Part shown: positions 1-7,725 of the stretch, one piece after another
How the letters are laid out: the number at the start of each line of letters is the position of its first letter
Numbering within the stretch: position 1 is the stretch's first letter
From: Limosilactobacillus panis
Lineage (GTDB): Bacteria > Bacillota > Bacilli > Lactobacillales > Lactobacillaceae
Direction of reading: 5' to 3'
DNA length: 64,000 bases
Assembly: GCF_019797825.1 (NCBI RefSeq)
Contig: NZ_CP081855.1
Coordinates: forward strand, 1,364,001-1,428,000
Notes under the pieces: model-generated
What the model saw: only the letters and a program-made list of their open reading frames with translations
Told to the model about the DNA's origin: nothing
Database searches by the model: none
Program-made: the position numbers and the translations under genes

Positions 1-199
1 CCTCAATGCGGACAAAACCGTCAATTGAAGAACCGTCAAACATGATCTTATTATCCATCAACTTATCAAGTTGACTGACTGGTAAGTCAACGCTCTTGAT
101 TGTTCCCAGTAAGTCCGTAAACATTACCCGCAGGAAACGGATGTTTTCGTCTTTTACCATTGTGCGAACTTCGTCTTTGGTCAATTTTTGCTTTGCCAT
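1..199 (-). CDS. glnA: Glutamine synthetase, N-terminal part (runs off the window)
   Basis: The first 66 codons on the minus strand encode the start of a class I glutamine synthetase, which makes glutamine from glutamate, ammonia and ATP in the cytoplasm. The protein begins [18 protein letters not shown] and continues through [19 protein letters not shown] and [14 protein letters not shown], the typical beta-Grasp segment of GlnA including the conserved DGSSI loop. The rest lies left of the window. The start at 199 follows an AAAGGGA ribosome site by about 10 bases; an in-frame ATG nine bases upstream is too close to that site. A promoter lies 130 bases upstream. In many lactobacilli glnR precedes glnA; here the upstream neighbour is miaA. 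Identification is firm, only the N-terminus is visible. Confidence 0.95.
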   Translation of the reverse strand, partial: MAKQKLTKDEVRTMVKDENIRFLRVMFTDLLGTIKSVDLPVSQLDKLMDNKIMFDGSSIDGFVRIE

Positions 200-326
200 A
201 AAATTCATTCCCTTTCAATAACTCTAACTAACCAATGCCATCAACTGCCAGGACGGTTGGGATAGACCAATCACCGGCCTAACAGTTCAAACGTGTATCA
301 AGCTTACCTTCCTTAATACGGTTCTT

Positions 327-355
327 AGAATACCAATCCCCCTGTAACAAGTCAA
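327..355 (-). promoter_or_regulatory. Sigma-A promoter of glnA
   Basis: On the minus strand a -35 TTGACT (350-355) and a -10 TATTCT (327-332) are separated by exactly 17 bases, and the bases TGG just before the -10 form an extended -10. It directs transcription into glnA with a leader of about 120 nt. The spacer begins with TGTTA, which matches one half of the GlnR box (TGTNA-N7-TNACA), but the second half is not conserved, so nitrogen control by GlnR is only a possibility. Confidence 0.75.
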
Positions 356-404
356 TTTAATTCCGAAACTTTTAGCTATTTGTAACCAAATTTGTTCGTT
401 AACT

Positions 405-1328
405 TTACTTTTTTAACCAGGCCTCCACAAGGGACTTAACATCTTGAATTGTGTCACTGCCGCTAACTAGGTCAAACCAGTGAACGTCCATCTTGTTTCT
501 GAACCAGGTTAACTGGCGTTTGGCATAGTGACGTGAATCCTTTTTTACCTTTTCAATTGCAGCTGTCAATGAGCATTCGCCAGTAAAGTAAGGGAACAAT
601 TCATGGTAACCGATCCCCTTTCCGGCGGGTAAACTAAGGCCGCCCTGGTCGTATAGCCAGCGGGCCTCTTCAACGAGACCGTTTTTCACCATTTGGTCGA
701 CCCGGTCGTTAATCCGCTGGTACAAGGCGGCCCGTTCGGTGGTCAGACCAACCAGGAGAAAGTCCGTCGTACTATCCAGCTGCGGTTGAGCAGAAAAAAG
801 TTTACCAGTCCGCTCCACCACTTCAATAGCCCGAATGATTCTTCGCCGGTTACCCACCGGGATGTTTTGACTGGCTTTCGGATCCACTTTTGCGAGATGG
901 TTCCAAATGAACTGGTTCCCTTTTTGGTCGGCGACAGCGTTCCAGTGGTCCCGAATTTGCTGGGAGCGGGCATCAAAATGGTCCCCACCAAGGGTCAAAT
1001 TAGCCGTCAGGGTTTGAAGGTAAAAGCCAGTCCCCCCAGCAATAATGGGAAGGTGGTGACGGTTGGTAATCTGCTCGATAAGCTTGCTGGCCTCATCTTT
1101 AAATTGGGCCGCCGAGTACCGCTGGTCGACGTCAGCTATATCAATCAGGTGGTGGGGCACACCCGCCATTTCCTCTTTGGTCACCTTGGCTGTTCCAATA
1201 TCGAGGTGGCGGTAAATCTGCATCGAGTCTCCAGAAATGACCTCTCCTTGCTCGGCCTGGGCCAGTTTAATTGAGAGGGCGGTCTTTCCAACCGCTGTCG
1301 GCCCCACAATTGCAATTACTTTATTCAT
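405..1328 (-). CDS. miaA: tRNA dimethylallyltransferase
   Basis: MiaA transfers the dimethylallyl group from DMAPP to the N6 of A37 in tRNAs that read codons beginning with U. The 307-residue protein is of normal family length. It has the P-loop GPTAVGKTALS (residues 9-19), then GDSMQIYRHLDIGTAK, the catalytic GDSxQ/DIGTAK region, then the GGTGFYLQTL motif near residue 98 and the GNRRRIIRAIEV motif that contacts substrate. GGAAG lies just upstream of the ATG. The gene sits alone between glnA and a divergent DUF3042 gene; neither hfq nor glnR is adjacent. Identification by motif is firm. Confidence 0.96.
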   Translation of the reverse strand: MNKVIAIVGPTAVGKTALSIKLAQAEQGEVISGDSMQIYRHLDIGTAKVTKEEMAGVPHHLIDIADVDQRYSAAQFKDEASKLIEQITNRHHLPIIAGGTGFYLQTLTANLTLGGDHFDARSQQIRDHWNAVADQKGNQFIWNHLAKVDPKASQNIPVGNRRRIIRAIEVVERTGKLFSAQPQLDSTTDFLLVGLTTERAALYQRINDRVDQMVKNGLVEEARWLYDQGGLSLPAGKGIGYHELFPYFTGECSLTAAIEKVKKDSRHYAKRQLTWFRNKMDVHWFDLVSGSDTIQDVKSLVEAWLKK

Positions 1329-1436
1329 TCTTTAACTTCCTTATTAAAATAATAATTTTGCTGATTATGACTGGTAAATAACGCTCAAGTCGCTCATAAT
1401 AGAGTTAAGTTACTGATAAAAAGGAGGAATTGCCTG

Positions 1437-1613
1437 ATGAAACAATTAACAAAGGGATTTTTAATCGGAACTGCATCAACTTTAGCAGCGATTGTCAGTG
1501 GCGCCGTTGCTTTCCATAAGACGGTTATTAAGCCGGTTGAAGAAGAAGAGGTTAAGTTCGACGAAAACCGGCGGGCTGCCACCCGGAAGAACCGTTCTGC
1601 ACACCAATTCTAA
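1437..1613 (+). CDS. DUF3042 family small protein
   Basis: A 58-residue protein preceded by a perfect AAGGAGG site (1421-1427). It has a short Lys-containing N-terminus, one hydrophobic segment (about residues 8-26, FLIGTASTLAAIVSGAVAF) and a charged C-terminal half rich in Glu then Arg/Lys (VEEEEVK, ENRRAATRKNRS). This pattern matches the DUF3042 family, which is widespread in lactobacilli and has no known function. The hydrophobic segment suggests a membrane-anchored peptide with a cytoplasmic tail. It is a monocistronic unit divergent from miaA and closed by a strong terminator. Confidence 0.8.
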   Translation: MKQLTKGFLIGTASTLAAIVSGAVAFHKTVIKPVEEEEVKFDENRRAATRKNRSAHQF

Positions 1614-1640
1614 TTCCTCAACATTTTAATAAAAAAGTGA

Positions 1641-1670
1641 GGCTGGAGAAAAAATCTCCAGCCCCTTTTT
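1641..1670. terminator. Bidirectional intrinsic terminator
   Basis: A 9-bp perfect stem GGCTGGAGA / TCTCCAGCC (1641-1649 and 1655-1663) with a five-A loop is followed by TTTTT on the plus strand and preceded by AAAAAA (1631-1636). It can end both the DUF3042 transcript and, on the other strand, the rhodanese operon. Confidence 0.85.
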
Positions 1671-1699
1671 ATTCAGATATCACTTATCAAAAGCCAATC

Positions 1700-2113
1700 C
1701 TAGTACTTCGACTTCTTCGTCTTACCGTCCCAAGCACGGTAACCGTCCCGGAGGATGTAGAGTTTCTTATAGCCGTGCTTGTACAAAAAGGCTGCCGCCT
1801 GGGTGCTGACTGACATTCCAGCATCGTAGAGGTAGATTGGTAAATCAGGGCGTAATTCACCGTATTGCTGCCGCAGGTAAACATACGGTAAGCTCCGGGC
1901 CCCCAGGATGTGGCCCGCTTTAAAGTCGCTCTCGCTTCGCAGGTCAATCACTTGGGCCTTCCGGATGCCCTTTTGAAAATCTTCTTGGTCAAGAACCGTT
2001 GAGTAGCGCTTCCGCCGCCAGGCCTGGTAGCCCCACCCAATCAAGAAGGCCAGGATGATGACAATCAGGACCAGGTTAAACGTCAACAGTCCGTTACTAA
2101 TAGCTAAAATCAA
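1700..2113 (-). CDS. Membrane-anchored rhodanese-like protein lacking the catalytic cysteine
   Basis: A 137-residue protein with one N-terminal membrane helix (about residues 10-29, followed by the basic stop AWRRKR) and a cytoplasmic rhodanese-like domain (about 40-128) with the typical VIDLRSESDFKAGHILGA start and a YILRDGYRAWDG end. In active rhodaneses the loop after the strand IYLY begins with Cys; here it is Asp97 (IYLYDAGMS) and the protein contains no cysteine at all. It therefore cannot use the thiosulfate sulfurtransferase mechanism and is probably a binding or regulatory module, like YqhL-type relatives. It is last in the fau-gluP-yqgQ-glcK operon, 22 bases after glcK. Confidence 0.85.
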   Translation of the reverse strand: MILAISNGLLTFNLVLIVIILAFLIGWGYQAWRRKRYSTVLDQEDFQKGIRKAQVIDLRSESDFKAGHILGARSLPYVYLRQQYGELRPDLPIYLYDAGMSVSTQAAAFLYKHGYKKLYILRDGYRAWDGKTKKSKY

Positions 2114-2135
2114 AGTTTAACGCTCCCTTGTGAAA

Positions 2136-3107
2136 CTAGTTAACTGATTCAAACTGCCGAGCTAAGGATGCAGCACCGATAACACCGGCATCGTTCCCCA
2201 ATTCTGCCAGCTTCAACTGGGTAGAAGTCCGAACTGTTGGGAAGGCAAACTTTTCAAAGTTCTTTTGAACCCGCTTCAACAGGAAGTCACCGGCAGCGGA
2301 GACCCCACCACCAATAACCAGGTATTCAGGATTAAGGACGTTAGAAAGGTTAGCACATGCCAGACCAAGGTAGTAGGTAACTTCGTCCACAACGGTGTTT
2401 GCCAGGTAGTCGTTATCCTTGGCCAGGTCAAAGACAATCTTTGAAGTGATCTCGTCACCGTTATCAATCATGGCCTTAAGGCGGCTGTTACCTTCGTATT
2501 CTTCTGCCTTGTCTTGGGCCACATGAACAACACCAGTTGCTGAAGCATATTGTTCTAGACAGCCGCGGTTACCACAAGTACAAAGGTAACCGTTAGGCTT
2601 AACAATCATGTGGCCGACTTCACCACCGGCACCGACAATTCCGTGAACCAGCTTACCGTTGGAGATCAGTCCACCCCCAACACCGGTACCAAGGGTGATG
2701 AAGGCAACATCGTCACCTTCGTTACCAGCACCCTTCCAGCGTTCACCGAGAGCGGCTACGTTGGCGTCGTTATCAAGGGCAAACTTCATGCCTGTTCCCT
2801 CTTCGATTTGCTCCTTAACCCTTTGGGTGGTCTTCCAGTTAAGGTTAAAGGCCCCAACAACTGTCCCCTTGTCACGGTCGATGGTTCCGGGAGTTCCCAT
2901 CCCAATACCAACAAACTGGTCGGGTGTCATTTTGTAAAGGTCCAGGTGGTGGTTAATGGAATCCACAATATCAGGAACAATGTGGGAACCATCATCCAAG
3001 ATGTTGGTCCGAATTGACCACTTCTGTTGGATCTCACCCTCCTGAGTCAAGATTGCAAACTTAATTGTTGTCCCACCAAGGTCAACACCAAATAACTTCT
3101 TTGCCAT
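2136..3107 (-). CDS. glcK: ROK-family glucokinase
   Basis: Phosphorylates glucose to glucose-6-phosphate with ATP, supplying the pentose/phosphoketolase or glycolytic route when sugar enters without PTS phosphorylation. The 323-residue protein has the N-terminal phosphate-binding loop FGVDLGGTTIKFAIL (6-20), the catalytic Asp in LDNDANVAALGE (about D114), the ROK signature GGEVGHMIV (161-169) and the zinc site CTCGNRGCLEQ (176-186). AGGAGG lies 8 bases before the ATG at 3107. It follows yqgQ in the same order as in Bacillus subtilis (fau-gluP-yqgQ-glcK), which supports the assignment. Confidence 0.96.
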   Translation of the reverse strand: MAKKLFGVDLGGTTIKFAILTQEGEIQQKWSIRTNILDDGSHIVPDIVDSINHHLDLYKMTPDQFVGIGMGTPGTIDRDKGTVVGAFNLNWKTTQRVKEQIEEGTGMKFALDNDANVAALGERWKGAGNEGDDVAFITLGTGVGGGLISNGKLVHGIVGAGGEVGHMIVKPNGYLCTCGNRGCLEQYASATGVVHVAQDKAEEYEGNSRLKAMIDNGDEITSKIVFDLAKDNDYLANTVVDEVTYYLGLACANLSNVLNPEYLVIGGGVSAAGDFLLKRVQKNFEKFAFPTVRTSTQLKLAELGNDAGVIGAASLARQFESVN

Positions 3108-3133
3108 TATTAATTTCCTCCTGGTTTATTAAA

Positions 3134-3370
3134 TTAGTATAGGCGCCCAGACTTTTCCCGGCGCTCTTCTTCACGATGTTCTTTTCTAAGAACAATCTTT
3201 GCTTTCATATACGTTGTCTTGTCGACGACCCCTGCTTCGTACAGGTGGTCTAACTCAATTGCCATTAGCTCGATATCGTACAATCGTTTGCCCACATACA
3301 CAAAGACGTTAAACTCCTTCAGCAGCTGCTGAACATCATATAACGTCCGATATTCACGTGGTAAAGCCAT
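3134..3370 (-). CDS. yqgQ: YqgQ-like protein (DUF910)
   Basis: A 78-residue mostly helical, charged cytoplasmic protein that matches the YqgQ/DUF910 family by sequence pattern (TLYDVQQLLKEFNVFVYVG, KRLYDIELMAIELDHLYE) and by its fixed place between gluP and glcK. It has a basic, Glu/Arg-rich tail. The family is thought to bind single-stranded nucleic acid in Bacillus, but its role is unknown. The ATG lies 4 bases after the gluP stop codon, with the ribosome site inside the gluP end, so translation is probably coupled. Confidence 0.88.
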   Translation of the reverse strand: MALPREYRTLYDVQQLLKEFNVFVYVGKRLYDIELMAIELDHLYEAGVVDKTTYMKAKIVLRKEHREEERREKSGRLY

Positions 3371-3374
3371 CCTA

Positions 3375-4034
3375 TCAGCTCACTTTAACAAATAAAACTA
3401 GTAACCCGAGAACTAAAACCACCGTGGCAAGCACCCGTTCCACAGAATTAACGTGGCCAAGGCGGGGTGCACCAACAGCATAACCGGCTAAAAAGCCCCC
3501 TACTAGGCCGCCAAGGTGTCCCGCAAGGTCGATGCCGGGAACGAAAAGATCCGTCACAATGTTCAGGACAACCAGGATTAAGAACTGGCGACCCAGCATC
3601 CGAATCGCTTGGTTTTCCCTAAAAGTGACGCCCAGCATAATAAAGGCACCAAAGAGGCCAAAAATCGCCGTACTTGCTCCCGCCGATAAGCCATTGGAAA
3701 TCCAAAAGGCACTCAATAGGTTACCGGCAATGGCACTGACAAAGTAAATAACTAACATCCGCCAGTGACCAAAGAGCTGCTCAATGTAGAGACCTATAAA
3801 GTAAAGGGTAATACTGTTAATTAAGATGTGGGCAAAACCAATGTGAACAAAGACGGGGGTAATTAGCCGCCACCATTGTCCAGCCTGCACGAGAGAAGCG
3901 TTCAACGCCCCAAACTTTAGCAAAACGACAGTGTTGGTTGAGCCCCCCATCATCGTCATCATTAAGAAGACGACGACTTGAATGGCAATCAGACTTACCG
4001 TCACGGGGTTGTTCTTCCAGTAGTTCGCCTGCAT
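3375..4034 (-). CDS. gluP: Rhomboid family intramembrane serine protease
   Basis: A 219-residue polytopic membrane protease that cleaves transmembrane segments of substrates. Six or more hydrophobic helices are visible. The catalytic dyad is present: Ser121 in SAGASTAIFG and His173 in DLAGHLGGLVGG; the oxyanion His and Asn lie in HIGFAHILIN (about residues 64-73). Bacillus GluP is over 500 residues with an N-terminal cytoplasmic domain and C-terminal TPR repeats; this copy is the bare rhomboid core, as is usual in lactobacilli. It starts 3 bases after the fau stop codon, so both are translated from one mRNA. Confidence 0.95.
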   Translation of the reverse strand: MQANYWKNNPVTVSLIAIQVVVFLMMTMMGGSTNTVVLLKFGALNASLVQAGQWWRLITPVFVHIGFAHILINSITLYFIGLYIEQLFGHWRMLVIYFVSAIAGNLLSAFWISNGLSAGASTAIFGLFGAFIMLGVTFRENQAIRMLGRQFLILVVLNIVTDLFVPGIDLAGHLGGLVGGFLAGYAVGAPRLGHVNSVERVLATVVLVLGLLVLFVKVS

Positions 4035-4037
4035 TCG

Positions 4038-4592
4038 CTATTTCTCCGCGAGTGTGATTACTCGGTCAACCTGCTGGTCATGATCTTCTGGCGCCCATTC
4101 GCCATTCTCAGCTTCCTGGGTTGGCAACGCCAGTGACAGCGACTTACCCTGGTAATTTTCAAGGTAGCGGTCATAGTAACCTCCACCAAATCCCAAGCGG
4201 TAGCCATCCTTTGTGAATGCCACCCCGGGAACGATCATGAGGTCAATCTCGTCCGGGCCGTAAACACGTCCGTCGCTTGGTTCCAAAATACCAAATGTCG
4301 TCTCTTCAAAGGTCGTATTTTCTTTTAACTCGACAAACTCCATCTGTCGGTGAGGCAAGGTCCGGGGAACAACTACCGTCCGTCCCTCATGCCGGGCATG
4401 AAGGATCAACGGGGCCGTATCAATCTCGAAGGACTGACTGAGGGTCAGCGCAATAACCTTTGCTCCCATCCATTCCGGCTGGTCATACAGGATGGATGCC
4501 AACGCCTTTTCTTCATTAAGGCGGGTGTTAACATCCAGCTGCTGCAACCGGGCAATATAAGCTTGACGCAGTTCGGCTTTTGAATACGTCAT
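4038..4592 (-). CDS. fau: 5-formyltetrahydrofolate cyclo-ligase
   Basis: Converts 5-formyl-THF to 5,10-methenyl-THF with ATP, recycling an inhibitory folate. The 184-residue protein carries the family signature near the C-terminus: DLMIVPGVAFTKDGYRLGFG followed by GGGYYDRYL (about residues 117-144), which forms the ATP and folate site. The gene is the first of the fau-gluP-yqgQ-glcK-rhodanese operon and is preceded by its own promoter. Family identification is firm; the symbol follows Bacillus (yqgN/fau). Confidence 0.95.
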   Translation of the reverse strand: MTYSKAELRQAYIARLQQLDVNTRLNEEKALASILYDQPEWMGAKVIALTLSQSFEIDTAPLILHARHEGRTVVVPRTLPHRQMEFVELKENTTFEETTFGILEPSDGRVYGPDEIDLMIVPGVAFTKDGYRLGFGGGYYDRYLENYQGKSLSLALPTQEAENGEWAPEDHDQQVDRVITLAEK

Positions 4593-4623
4593 TATTCTAC
4601 AATCTCCCCTTTACGCTAAATAA

Positions 4624-4637
4624 GATAAACGGTTTCA
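4624..4637 (-). promoter_or_regulatory. Possible cre (CcpA) site
   Basis: On the minus strand TGAAACCGTTTATC lies 7-8 bases downstream of the -10 of the fau-glcK promoter. It matches 12 of 14 positions of the cre consensus TGWAANCGNTNWCA; the last two positions differ. A site here would block transcription start, which would make sense for an operon carrying glucokinase, but the match is imperfect. Confidence 0.35.
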
Positions 4638-4644
4638 ACAACTT

Positions 4645-4673
4645 ATTATCACCGCTCACTACGCTTTTTGCAA
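4645..4673 (-). promoter_or_regulatory. Promoter of the fau-gluP-yqgQ-glcK operon
   Basis: On the minus strand -35 TTGCAA (4668-4673) and -10 GATAAT (4645-4650) are separated by 17 bases, about 50 bases upstream of the fau start. No other good promoter is seen before the downstream genes, so the five genes are probably one transcription unit. Confidence 0.75.
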
Positions 4674-4709
4674 GCGTTATTTTATAACGGTCGGTAAGGG
4701 TAAGTCCGT

Positions 4710-5039
4710 TTACTTGTCTTCAGCGAGGCGTTGGTAGAGACGAATAATTTCACCTGCGAGATCGACGTAAGTAATGGCAGTCATCAAGTGGTCCTGGGCG
4801 TGAACAATTAAAAGGGTTAATTCCACTTTTTTCCCCTGGGCCTCACTAGTCAGCATCTTAGTCTGCGTGTTGTGGGCCGTGTTCAACGTTTCCTTAGCCT
4901 GAGCTAATTTTTGTTTGGCACTCGCCAGGTCCCCATCATGAGCTGCTTCAATGGCCTCATGGGCTGCTTCCTTAGCATCCCCGGCGTTTAGCATTAACTG
5001 CATTGCCTGCTGCAGAGCTGCGTTGTTTTCTTCTGTCAT
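4710..5039 (-). CDS. PTS lactose/cellobiose-type EIIA component, orphan
   Basis: A 109-residue all-helical protein of the LacF/CelC/ChbA family, the trimeric IIA that passes phosphate from HPr to a IIB domain. The active His is His80 in LLIVHAQDHLM, and the Asp of HAQDH that holds the trimer metal is present. The chosen start (MTEENN, 5039) follows AGAGGAGAG; a longer frame beginning seven residues earlier lacks a site. No IIB, IIC or glycosidase gene is near: the neighbours are rpmG and fau. It therefore either serves a PTS encoded elsewhere or has a regulatory role. Confidence 0.9.
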   Translation of the reverse strand: MTEENNAALQQAMQLMLNAGDAKEAAHEAIEAAHDGDLASAKQKLAQAKETLNTAHNTQTKMLTSEAQGKKVELTLLIVHAQDHLMTAITYVDLAGEIIRLYQRLAEDK

Positions 5040-5067
5040 TCTCTCTCCTCTTAAAACCAACTTAACA

Positions 5068-5107
5068 ATAAAAAATCCTGCTAACAGCGCAATGCTATCG
5101 GCAGGAT
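5068..5107 (-). terminator. Intrinsic terminator after rpmG
   Basis: On the minus strand the outer arms ATCCTGC / GCAGGAT (5101-5107 and 5075-5081) enclose a small inner AGC/GCT stem and are followed by TTTTTATTG. It ends the rpmG transcript just ahead of the PTS IIA gene. Confidence 0.75.
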
Positions 5108-5120
5108 AAGAGAAACTAAA

Positions 5121-5270
5121 TTACTTAGTTTCACGGTGTAATGTCACCTTACGTTCCCGTGGGCAGTACTTGTTTAATTCAAGACGGTCGGGATTGTGAC
5201 GACGGTTCTTACTGGTTAAGTAAGTCCGTTCATGGCATGAAGTACATTCAAGTGTAATGTTGACACGCAT
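5121..5270 (-). CDS. rpmG: Large-subunit ribosomal protein bL33
   Basis: A 49-residue 50S subunit protein ([20 protein letters not shown] to VTLHRETK). It follows GGAGG by 8 bases. The two N-terminal Cys (C9, C12) of the zinc ribbon are present, but of the C-terminal pair only C36 remains (YCPRER in place of CPxC), so it is an intermediate between zinc-binding and zinc-free L33 paralogues. Such forms are common in lactobacilli, where several rpmG copies exist. It lies between a class B PBP and the fau operon, as rpmG does near pbpA/yqgN in Bacillus. Confidence 0.95.
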   Translation of the reverse strand: MRVNITLECTSCHERTYLTSKNRRHNPDRLELNKYCPRERKVTLHRETK

Positions 5271-5336
5271 GAGTTGAAACCTCCAAACATATTTTTAATC
5301 TTTAATTGGTTATTTATCGTAACCCTAACTCGTACA

Positions 5337-5342
5337 ACTATA
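5337..5342 (-). promoter_or_regulatory. Extended -10 promoter of rpmG
   Basis: TATAGT with an upstream TGA (extended -10) lies about 65 bases before the rpmG start on the minus strand. No clear -35 is found at 16-18 bases, so the assignment depends on the extended -10 alone. Confidence 0.45.
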
Positions 5343-5408
5343 TCATTTATTAGTGGATTTGGCTAGGGTTTTGTTCAAGTTCGTTAAGGAAAATTCCTTG
5401 ACAGCCCC

Positions 5409-7502
5409 TTAATCTGTCTGATCGTTAGCAGTGCTAGAGCTGCGGACAGTCTTCCAGTATGCCTGGAAGATCTGCTTGGCCATCGTGATGTTGGCTTCAC
5501 CATCATCATTCGTACAACCAGGAATGGCCAGAGCAACCACCACTTGCGGGTTCTTGGATGGTGAGAAGCCGGCAAAACTCAAGGTCGTTGTATCGTGACC
5601 ATCAGAAACGGTCTGGGCAGTCCCGGTCTTCCCAGATACGGATGGCTTTAGGCTTGACATGTTCTTAGCAGTAACGTAGGCGTTGGTCCCGTGCGTAACC
5701 AGGTAAAGTCCCTGGTGGACAAGGTCAAAGTATGACTTGGGCGCCGGGATGACCTGCTGAACTTGGGGTTGGGTAACGGATTGAATTGGTCCCAGCTCCC
5801 CATTGCTTTTGGTCCCCCTAATTTCCTTAACCACGTACGGCCGCATCCGGTTCCCACCGTTGGCAATTGTCGACATGTATTGGGCTAACTGAATCGTTGT
5901 GTAACCATCATAGTTCCCGTAAGCCAAGTCAAGCGCCGAACCGATGTGCTTTTCATCAGATGGTCCTTCGTAACCAGCTGTCTCACCAGGAAGGTCAATC
6001 CCCGTCTTTTGCCCTAGGCCAAACATGTTAAAGTACTTTCGTTCGGTCTGGAAAATACTTGGCTTCAGCGTCATCGGACCATCATCCGTGTAGTTCATCT
6101 TTCCTTCCTTCATAATCACCTGCATCATGTAGGAGTTAGATGAAACTTCCAAGGCAGTCGGTGCGTCAACCGCCATGTCGGCACCCCCACCGTGGTTGAA
6201 CCAGGAACTCTTTTGCGCAATTCCTTCAACCTTGATTGGCTTATCAGTCAGGGTGTTATTCGACGGAGTGATTACTCCCGACATCAGGCCCCCCATGACC
6301 GTGGCCGGCTTAACAACCGACCCCATGGTAATTGGGTGGTTAATAGCCCCAATTTCGTCAACCGTCTGTTTACCAGTCTTAGTGTTACGGTCAATTCCCG
6401 CCATCGCTAAGACAGCCCCGGTATTCGGATTCATAACCACTGCGTAAACCCCAGGTGAGTAGCTATTCCCCGCCGCAGAGTAGTTTTGTTGTAAGATCTG
6501 TTGAACCCGCTTTTGTAGCTGAGCATTGATCGTCAGAACCAGGTTGTCACCCTTCTTCCCACGGTACTTAACAACTTCCTTGGTGACGTTGTTGCCGCCG
6601 TTCGTGGTGACCTGGGTTTGGGACTTGGACCCTGCCAAGGTGGCCTGGTATTCCTTTTCGAGGTAACTCTGTCCCACACTATCATTTCTAGAGTATCCCT
6701 GTGACAGTAAGGAGTTAACCTCATCACTCGGCAACCCGGTTGTCGAAACGCTCCCGGTAAAGGACTGGAAGTTCTTCCCCTGCGGATAATTTCGCGTCCA
6801 GGCGGTCCCAATCTTGACCCCCGGCATCTCGCCAAGGTGTTCACCAACCTGAGCAAGTTCCTTACCAGTAACACCCGTTTCCTTAATATAGGTTGTGGAA
6901 AGGGAGTAGGCCCCACTCATTGCCGCATAAATCCGCGCGTTGTTCTTTTGCTGCTTCGTCAGGTGCCAAGTAGATGGGTGGGCACTCAGGTACTTCAAGG
7001 CCTTGTTGTACTTGTCATCATCAGAGTCACTGTCTGAAGTCTTGACGTGCTTTAAGACCTGCTTTAACCGGCCCTTATCAGCAAGGAAGTAGTCCTCTTC
7101 ATTCCGGTCCGTTAACCGTGAATTCTTATTGGAGACCGACACGTATTTACCCAGGCGGTTAGCAATCTTATAGAGGTCTGCTGAAGTCACATCCGGCCCC
7201 TTAGTATAGGTTATCGCTTGGTGGGTCTGGTTACCAACTAACACCTCCCCCCGGGAGTCATAAATCATCCCCCGCTGGACGTTGTTAGTCTGGATAGAAG
7301 TATCAGACCGTTTGACCTCAGCTTTGTAAGCTGTCCCGTTGAGCACCTGGAGGTAAAACAGGCGGGCAGCAAGGGCCAGTAACAGAATTCCGACAACCCA
7401 CAACAAGAAGTTTAACCGAAACGGGATAATCGACTGAGCATTCCGCTTTTTATTATTACTTCGTGAACCAAATAGGCTCTTCATTCGATCAAAAATTTTC
7501 AC
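5409..7502 (-). CDS. Class B penicillin-binding protein (PBP2-type transpeptidase)
   Basis: A 697-residue membrane-anchored transpeptidase that cross-links peptidoglycan. One membrane helix (about 29-51) follows a short basic cytoplasmic tail; the PBP dimerisation domain starts at about 77 (VQRGMIYDSRGEVLVGN). The transpeptidase motifs are all intact: SVVK (S395, K398), SSN (454-456) and KTGT (625-628). No PASTA repeats follow, and the end is a Ser/Thr-rich tail. The nearby rpmG and fau match the setting of Bacillus pbpA (PBP2A), which suggests an elongation role, but the sequence alone cannot separate an elongasome PBP from a divisome one. It is divergent from yfhO. Confidence 0.93.
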   Translation of the reverse strand: MKIFDRMKSLFGSRSNNKKRNAQSIIPFRLNFLLWVVGILLLALAARLFYLQVLNGTAYKAEVKRSDTSIQTNNVQRGMIYDSRGEVLVGNQTHQAITYTKGPDVTSADLYKIANRLGKYVSVSNKNSRLTDRNEEDYFLADKGRLKQVLKHVKTSDSDSDDDKYNKALKYLSAHPSTWHLTKQQKNNARIYAAMSGAYSLSTTYIKETGVTGKELAQVGEHLGEMPGVKIGTAWTRNYPQGKNFQSFTGSVSTTGLPSDEVNSLLSQGYSRNDSVGQSYLEKEYQATLAGSKSQTQVTTNGGNNVTKEVVKYRGKKGDNLVLTINAQLQKRVQQILQQNYSAAGNSYSPGVYAVVMNPNTGAVLAMAGIDRNTKTGKQTVDEIGAINHPITMGSVVKPATVMGGLMSGVITPSNNTLTDKPIKVEGIAQKSSWFNHGGGADMAVDAPTALEVSSNSYMMQVIMKEGKMNYTDDGPMTLKPSIFQTERKYFNMFGLGQKTGIDLPGETAGYEGPSDEKHIGSALDLAYGNYDGYTTIQLAQYMSTIANGGNRMRPYVVKEIRGTKSNGELGPIQSVTQPQVQQVIPAPKSYFDLVHQGLYLVTHGTNAYVTAKNMSSLKPSVSGKTGTAQTVSDGHDTTTLSFAGFSPSKNPQVVVALAIPGCTNDDGEANITMAKQIFQAYWKTVRSSSTANDQTD

Positions 7503-7656
7503 CGGATCAAATTCTCCTTCATTGTAGTGAATACTATTTTAACAAATTTTGTTATTTTGCGCAGGCAAACGCCACTACTAACACAAGAATAATACTCTTT
7601 ATTCGGTAAAATTTGAACTACTTCCCTTCAGATTTACCTAAATTTAACTTCCGTCA

Positions 7657-7685
7657 ATATTTAAACACATTTTTCGTTATATAAT
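7657..7685 (+). promoter_or_regulatory. Promoter upstream of yfhO
   Basis: A consensus TATAAT (7680-7685) lies 40 bases before the yfhO start. The hexamer 17 bases upstream (ATATTT, 7657-7662) is a poor -35, so the promoter call rests on the -10. Confidence 0.5.
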
Positions 7686-7725
7686 GTGACCTACGTGTAA
7701 GAAATGACTAAAAGGGGAATTTGTT

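Noticed and set aside
693..1274. A 193-codon plus-strand frame inside miaA
   Set aside because: Fully antisense to miaA, whose motifs are complete; no ribosome site.
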